Shown here piece after piece: positions 1 through 6,599 of a stretch of DNA of 14,981 nucleotides. Source of the DNA: SCUN01 sp964343975. GTDB lineage: Bacteria > Acidobacteriota > Vicinamibacteria > Vicinamibacterales > SCN-69-37. The translations under genes and the position numbers were made by a program. The first letter of the stretch is position 1. Every line of letters starts with the position of its first letter. The DNA lies in the NCBI GenBank assembly GCA_964343975.1, contig CAYFLU010000079.1:1-14981 (forward strand), read 5' to 3'. Below the pieces are notes generated by a model. That model saw only the letters and a program-made list of their open reading frames with translations. It did no database searches and was not told the origin of the DNA.

Positions 1-2
1 AC

Positions 3-2444
3 GTCGATCGTGACCGCGCCCTGCGGCGCGCTCGGGAGGTAGTACTCGAACGTCGGCCCGAGCGTGGCCGGGCTCACGCGCGTGCGATAGCCGTCGCGCG
101 GCGCGTAGAGCTTCACCGCGTCGGTGCTGCTCGCGCTGATCTGATGCAGCGAGCTCAGGTTGTCCATGATCCAGAACGCGCGGCCCTGCGTCGCCACGAG
201 CAGGTCCTTGCGGTAGACCTTGATGTCGTTGATCGGCACCTGCGGCATGTTCTGGAAGAACGGCTGCCAGTGGCCGCCGTCGTCGAACGACACATACATG
301 CCGAACTCCGTGCCCGCGTAGAGCAACCCTTCGCGGCTCGGATCTTCACGGACGACGCGCGTCGGCGTGTCGGCGGGGATGCCGTTCTTGCCGTCGGTCA
401 GCCGCTTCCACGTCTTGCCGTAGTCGTCGGTCTTGTAGATGTACGGCGCGTAGTCGCCGAGGAGATAGCGATACACCGCGTAGTAGGCCGAGCCCTTGCG
501 GTGCGGCGACGGGTCGATGAACGCCACGCGGCCGCCCTTCGGCAGGTCCTTCGGCGTCACGCGCGCCCACGTCTTGCCGTCATCGCGCGTCACCGAGAAC
601 GGGCCGTCGTTCGCGCCCGTCCAGATCACGCCCTTCTCGAGCGTCGACTCGCTGATCGCGTAGAGCGTGCTGTAGACCTCTTCGCCCGTGGCGTCCCGCG
701 TGATCGGCTCGCCGCTCGCCGCCTGACAGCACTTGTCGAATTCCGTCAGGTCCGGCGACATCTTCTCCCACGTCACGCCCTTGTCGCGCGTGCGGTGGAG
801 GTACTGCGAGCCGTAATAGAGGACGTTCGGATCCCACGGCGACACATTCATCGGCGACACGCGCTGAAAGCGGTACGTCACTTCCCCGCCGCCGTTGCCG
901 TAGAGCGATTCGCCGCCGATCCAGTACTGCTTCGTCTGTCCAGTGCGCAGGTCCTGCACTTCGTACTGGCCCTTGCACGAGCCGTAGATCGTGTTCTTGT
1001 CGGTCGGGTGCGGGAGGATCGGGCCCGTTTCGCAGCCCGGGCCGCCGGTCCAATCCGCGACGTTGTACGGATTGGCGACGCTCGAGATGATCACCGTGCT
1101 GTCGTCCTGCTGCGCGCCCATGATCTTGTACGGGAAGCCGTTGTCGGGCCACACCGCGTAGAACTCGCCGGTGACCTGATTCATGATCGACGACCAGGTC
1201 TTCCCGCCGTCGGTCGAGATGTTGGCGCCGCCGTCGTTCGACTGGATCATCGTGTTGCCGTCTTTCGGGCTGATCCACATGTCGTGGTTGTCGCCGTGCG
1301 GCGTGCGCATCGACGCCCACGTCTTGCCGCCATCCGCGCTCTTCCAGAAGCCTTCCGCGCCGCCATAGACGACATCCGCGTTGGTCGGATCGGCCGCGAG
1401 GAGCACGTAGTAGAAGGGCCGGTAGATCATCGCCGCCGGCGACGGCATCTGCTGCCAGTTCGCGCCCGCATCATCCGACCGGTAGAGCCCGCCGCCCGGC
1501 TTCGCTTCGATGAGCGCGTAGATTCGGTTCGGGTTGGCGTTGGTCACGGCGAGATTGGCCTTGCCGAGCAGATCATTCGGCAGGCCGTGGCCGCTGATCT
1601 TCGTGAAGTGCTCACCGCCGTCGGTGCTCTTGTAGAGCCCCGCGCCGTCAGCCGCCGGTCCGCCGCTGATGATCGACCACGGCTTGCGCTCGAGGTGCGA
1701 CATCCAGGCGAACACGACGTTCGGGTTGCCGGGCTGCAGCTCGACGTCCATCGCGCCGATCGTGTCGCTCACGTAGAGGACCTTCTTCCACGTCGCGCCG
1801 CCGTCGGTCGTCTTGAACACGCCGCGTTCGTTGTTGGCCTTGAACGTGTCGCCCTGCATCGCCGCCCACGCCGTCTTCGGATCGGTCGGATGAATGCGAA
1901 GACCACCGGTCTGGCCGCCGTTGTAGAGGCCCGAGAACTTCCAGGTCTTGCCCGCGTCGGTCGACGTGTAGATGCCGCGGCCCGTCGACACGTTGCTGCG
2001 GACGTCATCCGACCCCGTGCCGAGATAGAGCACGTCCGGATTCGAGTCGGCCACCGCGATCACGCCGGTCGAGGCCACGGGCACCTGACCATCGGTGATG
2101 GGCGCCCAGTTCGCGCCGCCGTCGGTCGTCTTGAAGACGCCGCCGCTCGCCACGCCCATGTAGTAGGTCTTCGGCTGCGACGGCACACCGGTCACCGTCG
2201 TGACACGACCACCGCGCGACGGCCCGACGAGGCGGTAGTTGAGGCCCTTGAGCAGCGCCGGATTGACCGACGCCAGCATTGGCATCTTCGCCCGCTGAAC
2301 CGCGGGGGCCGGCGCCTTCGGCGCTGCCGCTCCACTCTGTGCGCTCTGACGTTCAGCGAAGATGACCGTCGACGCCACGAGCACGGCCGCCGTGACCGGC
2401 ACGAGCACGCGCGCACTCCGCCACTTGTTGATGACCTGATTCAT
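3..2444 (-). CDS. Secreted BNR/Asp-box beta-propeller protein (sortilin-like 'glycosyl hydrolase' type), C-terminus cut off by window edge
   Basis: The reading frame is open from an ATG at 2444 to the left edge, giving 814 visible residues with no stop. Residues 1-35 look like a signal peptide: a basic start, then a hydrophobic stretch VLVPVTAAVLVASTVIFA. The mature part opens with YRLVGPSRGGRVTTVTG and holds eleven Asp-box motifs of the (S/T)xDxGxxW kind, at about residues 105-113, 160-168, 211-219, 272-280, 322-330, 368-376, 409-417, 551-559, 617-626, 671-679 and 717-726. This is the pattern of the WD40/YVTN/BNR-like repeat family (sortilin/Vps10-type propellers), which is usually about 1,000 residues and exported. 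Many homologues are labelled glycosyl hydrolase, but I see no residue set that proves an enzyme, so substrate and activity are unknown. The gene diverges from tex. A weak GGGGGAT purine stretch precedes the start. Family assignment is firm; function is open. Confidence 0.9.
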   Translation of the reverse strand, partial: MNQVINKWRSARVLVPVTAAVLVASTVIFAERQSAQSGAAAPKAPAPAVQRAKMPMLASVNPALLKGLNYRLVGPSRGGRVTTVTGVPSQPKTYYMGVASGGVFKTTDGGANWAPITDGQVPVASTGVIAVADSNPDVLYLGTGSDDVRSNVSTGRGIYTSTDAGKTWKFSGLYNGGQTGGLRIHPTDPKTAWAAMQGDTFKANNERGVFKTTDGGATWKKVLYVSDTIGAMDVELQPGNPNVVFAWMSHLERKPWSIISGGPAADGAGLYKSTDGGEHFTKISGHGLPNDLLGKANLAVTNANPNRIYALIEAKPGGGLYRSDDAGANWQQMPSPAAMIYRPFYYVLLAADPTNADVVYGGAEGFWKSADGGKTWASMRTPHGDNHDMWISPKDGNTMIQSNDGGANISTDGGKTWSSIMNQVTGEFYAVWPDNGFPYKIMGAQQDDSTVIISSVANPYNVADWTGGPGCETGPILPHPTDKNTIYGSCKGQYEVQDLRTGQTKQYWIGGESLYGNGGGEVTYRFQRVSPMNVSPWDPNVLYYGSQYLHRTRDKGVTWEKMSPDLTEFDKCCQAASGEPITRDATGEEVYSTLYAISESTLEKGVIWTGANDGPFSVTRDDGKTWARVTPKDLPKGGRVAFIDPSPHRKGSAYYAVYRYLLGDYAPYIYKTDDYGKTWKRLTDGKNGIPADTPTRVVREDPSREGLLYAGTEFGMYVSFDDGGHWQPFFQNMPQVPINDIKVYRKDLLVATQGRAFWIMDNLSSLHQISASSTDAVKLYAPRDGYRTRVSPATLGPTFEYYLPSAPQGAVTID

Positions 2445-2523
2445 ACGTGATCCCCCACGGGAAAAAACGACGCCGCGTAGTATGACACGGCCTTCCGGCG
2501 GATGTTCGGCGACGCGCGCACGA

Positions 2524-2529
2524 TACAAT
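2524..2529 (+). promoter_or_regulatory. Candidate -10 box (TACAAT) for tex
   Basis: TACAAT differs from the TATAAT consensus at one base and ends 11 bases before the ATG at 2541. No convincing -35 hexamer sits 16-18 bases upstream. If it is used, transcription would start at about 2536-2541, leaving almost no leader, which fits the absence of a Shine-Dalgarno sequence before tex. The same hexamer occurs ahead of aceE. This is motif inspection only. Confidence 0.35.
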
Positions 2530-2540
2530 GTCGGTTTCTC

Positions 2541-4838
2541 ATGCTCTCGATTTCGCACCGTATTGCTCAGGAACTCTCGGTTAAACCCCAGCAGGTCGAC
2601 GCCACGATCGCCCTCCTCGATGACAAGGCCACCGTGCCCTTCATCGCCCGCTACCGCAAGGAAGTGACAGGCGGTCTCGACGACACCCAGCTCCGCACGC
2701 TCGCCGAACGGCTCACCTATCTGCGCGAGCTCGAAGAACGCCGGGCGGCGATCGTCAAGAGCATCGAGGAACAGGGCAAGATGACGCCCGAGCTCGCCAC
2801 CGCCATCGCGGAGGCCGAGACGAAGGCCCGGCTCGAAGACCTCTACCTGCCCTACAAGGTGAAGCGTCGTACCAAGGCGCAGATCGCGCGCGAAGCCGGC
2901 CTCGAGCCGCTCGCGCTCGGCTTGCTCACCGATCCCACACAGACGCCCGACGCGGTCGCCGCCGCCTATGTCGATGCCGAGAAGGGCGTGGCCGATGTCG
3001 CCGCCGCGCTCGAAGGCGCGCGCTGGATCCTCGTCGAGAAGTTCGCCGAAGACGCCGAGCTGAGCGGCGGCCTGCGCGAGCTCCTGTGGTCGCAAGGCGA
3101 AGTGCTCTCTTCGGTCGTGACCGGGAAGGAAGACGAAGGCATCAAGTTCTCCGACTACTTCAGCGCGTCGGAGCCGATCCGCACCGTGCCGTCACATCGC
3201 GCGCTGGCGCTCTTCCGCGGCCGCGCGGAAGGCGTCCTGCGCCTGAGCGTCACACTGCCGACGCCCGAAGGCGCCGCGGGGCCCACCGAGCCGGAGCGCC
3301 GCATTGCCGCCCGCGCCGGCATCGCCGCGCAGAATCGCGCCGCCGACGCGTGGCTCCTCGAAACCGTGCGCTGGGCGTGGAAGTTCAAGATCCACGTGAG
3401 CCTCGAACTCGAAGCCGAGAGCAAGCTCCGCGAACAGGCCGAGGCCGAAGCGATTCGCGTGTTCGGCCGCAACGTGCGCGACCTGCTCCTCGCCGCACCC
3501 GCCGGCGCGCGCGTGACGATGGGCCTCGATCCGGGCATTCGCACGGGCGTGAAGGTCGCGGTGATCGACAGCACCGGCAAGGTCGTGGCCACGAGCACGG
3601 TGTATCCGTTCCAGCCGCGCAACGATCGCGACGGCGCGCTCCGCACGCTCGCGCAGCTCTGCAAAGCGCACAAGGTCGAACTGATCGCGATCGGCAATGG
3701 CACCGCCTCGCGCGAAACCAGCGCGCTCGCCGCCGACCTCGTCGCCGCCGCCGCGAGCGTCCAGCCGATGCACAAAGTCGTCGTGTCGGAAGCCGGCGCG
3801 TCGGTCTACTCCGCGTCGGAACTCGCCGCCAAGGAACTGCCCGATCTCGACGTGTCCCTCCGCGGCGCCGTGTCGATCGCCCGTCGCCTGCAGGATCCGC
3901 TCGCCGAACTCGTCCGCATCGACCCGAAGTCGATCGGCGTCGGTCAGTACCAGCACGACGTGAACCAGTATCAACTCGCCCGCACGCTCGACGCCGTCGT
4001 CGAAGACTGCGTCAACGCCGTCGGCGCGGATGTGAACACGGCGTCTGCGCCGCTCCTCTCGCGCATCTCGGGCCTCACCGAGTCGATCGCACAGAACATC
4101 GTGTCGTTCCGCGACGCGAACGGCGCGTTCCTCGACCGTCAACAGCTCCTGCAGGTGCCGCGCGTGGGCGCACGCACGTTCCAGCAGTGCGCCGGCTTTC
4201 TGCGCGTGATGAACGGCCGCAACCCGCTCGATCGCTCCGCCGTGCACCCGGAGGCGTACCCGGTTGTCGAGAAGATCGTGACGAAGACCGGCCTCCCGAT
4301 CACCGACCTCCTGGGGAAGTCCGACATCCTGCGGAAGCTTCAACCCGCCGACTTCGTCGACGCGCAGTTCGGTCTGCCGACGGTGAAAGACATCCTGTCG
4401 GAGCTCGAGAAGCCGGGCCGCGATCCGCGCCCGGCATTTGAAACCGCCACGTTCAAGGACGGCGTCGAGTCGCAGGAGGATCTCCAGCCCGGCATGCAGC
4501 TCGAGGGCGTCGTGACCAACGTCGCCAACTTCGGCGCGTTCGTCGACATCGGCGTCCATCAGGACGGCCTCGTGCACATCTCGCAGCTCGCGGACCGGTT
4601 CGTGAAGGATCCGCGCGAAGTGGTAAAAGCCGGCGACGTCGTGAAGGTGCGCGTGGTCGAAGTCGACCTCAAGCGCAAGCGCATTGCCTTGACGATGCGG
4701 CGCGATGCCGCGGCGGCCACACCGGGCGCGGCGCCGTCACAGGAACGACGGAGCGGCCCGGCGCCAGCGCGCAAGCCACAACCGGCCCCCGCCGCGCCGT
4801 CCACCGCGATGGCCGCGGCGTTTCAGAAGCTCAGGTAG
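2541..4838 (+). CDS. tex: Tex family transcription accessory / S1 RNA-binding protein
   Basis: The product has 765 residues, close to the ~773 of E. coli Tex (YhgF). Tex is a cytoplasmic nucleic-acid-binding factor linked to transcription. The order of domains is complete. The N-terminal helical Tex region (about 1-190) contains TVPFIARYRKEVTGGLDDTQ and LRELEERR. A YqgF/RNase H-like fold covers about 325-450, with GLDPGIRTG at 328-336, GNGTASRET at 385-393 and SEAGASVYSASELA at 416-429. Helix-hairpin-helix segments (about 495-560) include LLQVPRVGARTFQQCAGFLR. An S1 domain covers about 648-720 (GMQLEGVVTNVANFGAFVDIG to KRIALTMR). An Ala/Pro/basic tail covers 722-765. I chose the ATG at 2541 because it aligns with the family N-terminus; an in-frame ATG at 2502 would add 13 residues with no family likeness. 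The gene ends 11 bp from the convergent AlkZ-like gene. Confidence 0.95.
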   Translation: MLSISHRIAQELSVKPQQVDATIALLDDKATVPFIARYRKEVTGGLDDTQLRTLAERLTYLRELEERRAAIVKSIEEQGKMTPELATAIAEAETKARLEDLYLPYKVKRRTKAQIAREAGLEPLALGLLTDPTQTPDAVAAAYVDAEKGVADVAAALEGARWILVEKFAEDAELSGGLRELLWSQGEVLSSVVTGKEDEGIKFSDYFSASEPIRTVPSHRALALFRGRAEGVLRLSVTLPTPEGAAGPTEPERRIAARAGIAAQNRAADAWLLETVRWAWKFKIHVSLELEAESKLREQAEAEAIRVFGRNVRDLLLAAPAGARVTMGLDPGIRTGVKVAVIDSTGKVVATSTVYPFQPRNDRDGALRTLAQLCKAHKVELIAIGNGTASRETSALAADLVAAAASVQPMHKVVVSEAGASVYSASELAAKELPDLDVSLRGAVSIARRLQDPLAELVRIDPKSIGVGQYQHDVNQYQLARTLDAVVEDCVNAVGADVNTASAPLLSRISGLTESIAQNIVSFRDANGAFLDRQQLLQVPRVGARTFQQCAGFLRVMNGRNPLDRSAVHPEAYPVVEKIVTKTGLPITDLLGKSDILRKLQPADFVDAQFGLPTVKDILSELEKPGRDPRPAFETATFKDGVESQEDLQPGMQLEGVVTNVANFGAFVDIGVHQDGLVHISQLADRFVKDPREVVKAGDVVKVRVVEVDLKRKRIALTMRRDAAAATPGAAPSQERRSGPAPARKPQPAPAAPSTAMAAAFQKLR

Positions 4839-4853
4839 CGCGGCGCCGGCTAC
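4835..4853. terminator. Weak shared hairpin across the convergent tex / AlkZ-like stop codons
   Basis: GTAGC (4835-4839) and GCTAC (4849-4853) are inverted repeats around a 9-base GC-rich loop containing the palindrome GGCGCC. The arms contain the two TAG stops of the convergent genes. There is no T-tract on either strand, so termination efficiency is doubtful. A 5-bp stem can arise by chance. Confidence 0.25.
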
Positions 4854-5935
4854 TTCACCGACAGGGTCGTGGCGTCGGGTTCCACAAAGCGCAGGAGCGC
4901 CTCGCCTTCCGCCTCGATGGCGGGCCGCACCGGCTTGGGCAGGGGCGCAAACGGCGTCAGGACCAGCGTGGCCGCCGCCTTCTTGCGCTCGATCTTCCAC
5001 GTGCCCGCCACGCGCCCATCCACGAGCAGCGTCGCCGGCACGATCAGGTTCTTCGTCACGAGCGCCTTGCGGTGCTTCTCGTCGATCAGTCGTGACCGGT
5101 CCGCGTGCGCGAGGATCACGCTGTCGTATTCCGGCAGGAACCGCACCGGCGCCTCGGTGTCTTCATCGGGCCGCGGCGCCTTCGGCACATCGAAGAGCTC
5201 GCGCCCGCGCGCGTCGGTGAACGTCGTCAGTCGCGCCCGGATCGGCTTCAGGATCTCCGCGACGCCCTTGAGTCCGGTCCACGCTTGAATATCGGCCGTC
5301 GACGCGGGGCCGAAGCCGGCGAGATAGCGCAGGACGAATGCGGCCGCGCCCTCGCCGTCTCCCACCGGTTCGCCGAGCCAGAGGTCGGCCGGCGCGAACG
5401 CGGCGTCCGCAGGAAAGCCCCACGCCTCGCCGTCGTCCGGCACCTGCACCACCGGCACGGTCATCCGCACGAAGAAGCCCATCAATCGGTCGTGGTGCTT
5501 CGGAAGCCGCTTCACGAGGGCGGCCCGGATCTCGTTGAAGGTGGCGCCGTCCGCGCCCATGACGGCGCGCGCCTCGGCCACCAGCGCCTCGACCGGCGGC
5601 ATCGGGGCCTTCTTGACGATCGACTGGCGGCCATCGCTCAGTGACGGCTGCAGGGCGCCGCGAAACGCCAGAAAATCGGCCGCGCGCATGATGTGAATGG
5701 TGCCGCGCATGTTCGTGGCACGCACCAGCGTGCGCGCCTGGAGAGGTTTGATCAGATCGGCGCGCGAGAACCGCGCCAGCCGGGACCAGAGCGCCACGTG
5801 GGGCGGCCGGGGAATCTGCGCCTGGAGCGCCAACAGCGGCGCCATCGCCTTCGTCACCGGGAGTGACGCACGGTCCAGCAGGAGTTGGCGCGCGAGCGTG
5901 GCGCGATTCAGCGCGCGGTCGGAGAGTACAGACAT
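4850..5935 (-). CDS. Winged-helix DNA-binding protein, AlkZ/YcaQ-like (HTH_42) putative DNA glycosylase
   Basis: This 361-residue protein matches the HTH_42 superfamily (PF06224), tandem winged-helix proteins that include the DNA glycosylases AlkZ and YcaQ (AlkX). Supporting segments are LNRATLARQLLL at 9-20, LLALQAQIPRPPHVALWSRL at 34-53, the strand pair RATNMRGTIHIMRAADFL around 72-89, and a C-terminal VPATLLVDGRVAGTWKIER. Known members remove bulky or crosslinked alkylated bases using a short Q-x-Q or Q-x-D motif near residue 37-40. Here the residues are Q38-A39-Q40, resembling the AlkZ-like QxQ type. Activity on damaged DNA is therefore plausible but not shown; some family members are uncharacterised. 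The ATG at 5935 fits the family N-terminus. Its T is the first base of a 10-bp hairpin whose arm holds the only G-run that could act as a ribosome site. It is convergent with tex and downstream of the small secreted protein gene. Confidence 0.85.
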   Translation of the reverse strand: MSVLSDRALNRATLARQLLLDRASLPVTKAMAPLLALQAQIPRPPHVALWSRLARFSRADLIKPLQARTLVRATNMRGTIHIMRAADFLAFRGALQPSLSDGRQSIVKKAPMPPVEALVAEARAVMGADGATFNEIRAALVKRLPKHHDRLMGFFVRMTVPVVQVPDDGEAWGFPADAAFAPADLWLGEPVGDGEGAAAFVLRYLAGFGPASTADIQAWTGLKGVAEILKPIRARLTTFTDARGRELFDVPKAPRPDEDTEAPVRFLPEYDSVILAHADRSRLIDEKHRKALVTKNLIVPATLLVDGRVAGTWKIERKKAAATLVLTPFAPLPKPVRPAIEAEGEALLRFVEPDATTLSVK

Positions 5936-5958
5936 AGGGCCCCCAGTCGGGGGCCCTA
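5935..5958 (-). terminator. 10-bp perfect hairpin (GGGCCCCC/GGGGGCCC) between the small secreted protein gene and the AlkZ-like gene
   Basis: TAGGGCCCCC (5935-5944) and GGGGGCCCTA (5949-5958) form a perfect 10-bp stem with a 4-base loop. On the minus strand it lies 27 bases after the stop of the 111-residue gene, and its 3' arm runs into the ATG of the AlkZ-like gene. No T-tract follows, so it is a poor intrinsic terminator by itself. It could equally mask the translation start of the downstream gene. The structure is certain from the sequence; its role is inferred. Confidence 0.5.
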
Positions 5959-5984
5959 GCGTATCCGAGAACGGCAGACGCGGA

Positions 5985-6320
5985 TCAGCCGCAGTAGTCC
6001 GAGACGCGCTTGATCTTCGTCACGTTGAGCGTCGTCTTCTGCCCCTCGGTGAGCGTGCCGGTCACTTCCACTTCCATCCGTTCGAAGTGCATTACGTCGA
6101 CGTCTTTGTCCGCTTCGGTCAGGAAGATGTTTTTCGTCTCCTTGCCTTTCTGGCCCTTCTCCTTCGCGTTGATCAGCATGAACGACTCCTGCGAGCCGCG
6201 CACCAGACAGCCCGAGAACACCCGCGGCCCATCCTTCGCCGGCTCCGGCTTCGCCTGGGCATAGAGGCCCGCCACGCTCACCAACACCGCCGCCATCACT
6301 CCGATTACCATGCGCTTCAT
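5985..6320 (-). CDS. Small secreted protein with 'GCL' motif, function unknown
   Basis: A 111-residue protein starting MKRMVIGVMAAVLVSVAGLYAQA. This is a clear signal peptide with likely cleavage near residue 22, just after YAQ or YAQA. The mature part has FSGCLVRGSQESFMLINA (35-52), a charged Lys/Glu segment (53-64), then NIFLTEADKDVDVMHFERMEVEVTGTL-type strands and a C-terminal DYCG. The two mature cysteines, C38 and C110, could form a disulfide. The 'GCL..G....F.L.NA ... VEVTGT' layout resembles small periplasmic beta-barrel-like proteins seen often in Acidobacteriota, but I cannot name the family with certainty. I chose the ATG at 6320 because GGAGG lies 7 bases upstream; an upstream ATG would place the same GGAGG almost touching the start. 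It may be transcribed separately from the AlkZ-like gene, given the hairpin between them. Confidence 0.8.
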   Translation of the reverse strand: MKRMVIGVMAAVLVSVAGLYAQAKPEPAKDGPRVFSGCLVRGSQESFMLINAKEKGQKGKETKNIFLTEADKDVDVMHFERMEVEVTGTLTEGQKTTLNVTKIKRVSDYCG

Positions 6321-6413
6321 CAGCATTCCTCCACACACGTTCGTCTCGGTCTACGACTCGATCGCGCGCAGCGTTTCGCGCGGGCACGTCAGTTTGTGTA
6401 CCAACCACTTCCG

Positions 6414-6442
6414 GCGCAGGCACTCCGGCGGAGTGCCTGCGC
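6414..6442. repeat. 13-bp perfect inverted repeat with 3-base loop
   Basis: GCGCAGGCACTCC (6414-6426) and GGAGTGCCTGCGC (6430-6442) pair perfectly around GGC. Neither strand has a following T-tract, so it does not look like an intrinsic terminator. It lies about 95 bases upstream of the small secreted protein gene. It may be a leader structure, an operator or a dispersed REP-like palindrome. Confidence 0.6.
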
Positions 6443-6530
6443 GCGCCTCCGCGGCCCACACTCCGTCGGGGCATGTCGCAACGTACATGCCAGCCCAAAA
6501 CCCGGCGTTTTGCCGGAAGTCCGTTGAAAT

Positions 6531-6579
6531 CAAAAGGAAAAGTCCGCACGGCCGCGGAAATTTCGCCGCCGTGCGGACT
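6531..6579 (-). terminator. Rho-independent terminator of the aceE-aceF-lpdA operon
   Basis: AGTCCGCACGGC (6541-6552) pairs with GCCGTGCGGACT (6568-6579), a perfect 12-bp stem. Read on the minus strand, the hairpin begins 20 bases after the lpdA stop and is followed by TTTTCCTTTTG. Stem plus T-rich tail in the right orientation make a strong intrinsic terminator. Confidence 0.85.
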
Positions 6580-6599
6580 CGGGAAATACTCGGAGCGAG

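Larger units (their letters stand above)
6321..6599. other. Gene-free stretch of about 280 bp with two hairpins and the pdh operon terminator
   Basis: Between the start of the small secreted protein gene and the end of lpdA I see no convincing gene. It holds the lpdA terminator (6531-6579), a short inverted repeat CCGGC/GCCGG at 6502-6516 with a 5-base loop, and a 13-bp palindrome at 6414-6442. A promoter for the 111-residue gene must lie here on the minus strand, but I found no hexamers close to consensus. Confidence 0.6.

Noticed and set aside
144..2450. 768-codon plus-strand open frame opposite the BNR protein
   Set aside because: Arg/Ala/Val/His-rich translation with no family likeness, exactly antisense to a frame with clear Asp boxes. 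Typical GC-rich shadow.
2479..2484. CATACT as a -10 box for the BNR protein gene (minus strand)
   Set aside because: The position is plausible, but there is no -35 match and the first base is off consensus. Too weak to list as a feature.
3192..4577. 461-codon minus-strand frame and 451-codon plus-strand frame inside tex
   Set aside because: Tex covers the region with complete family domains; these are out-of-frame shadows.
6345..6420. Promoter for the small secreted protein gene
   Set aside because: One must exist on the minus strand, but no pair of hexamers stands out above chance, so no site is claimed.
6351..6533. Possible 60-residue minus-strand protein in the intergenic gap
   Set aside because: Its start is a TTG inside the T-tail of the lpdA terminator, it lacks a ribosome site and it reads through the 13-bp palindrome. 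Nothing resembles a known protein.
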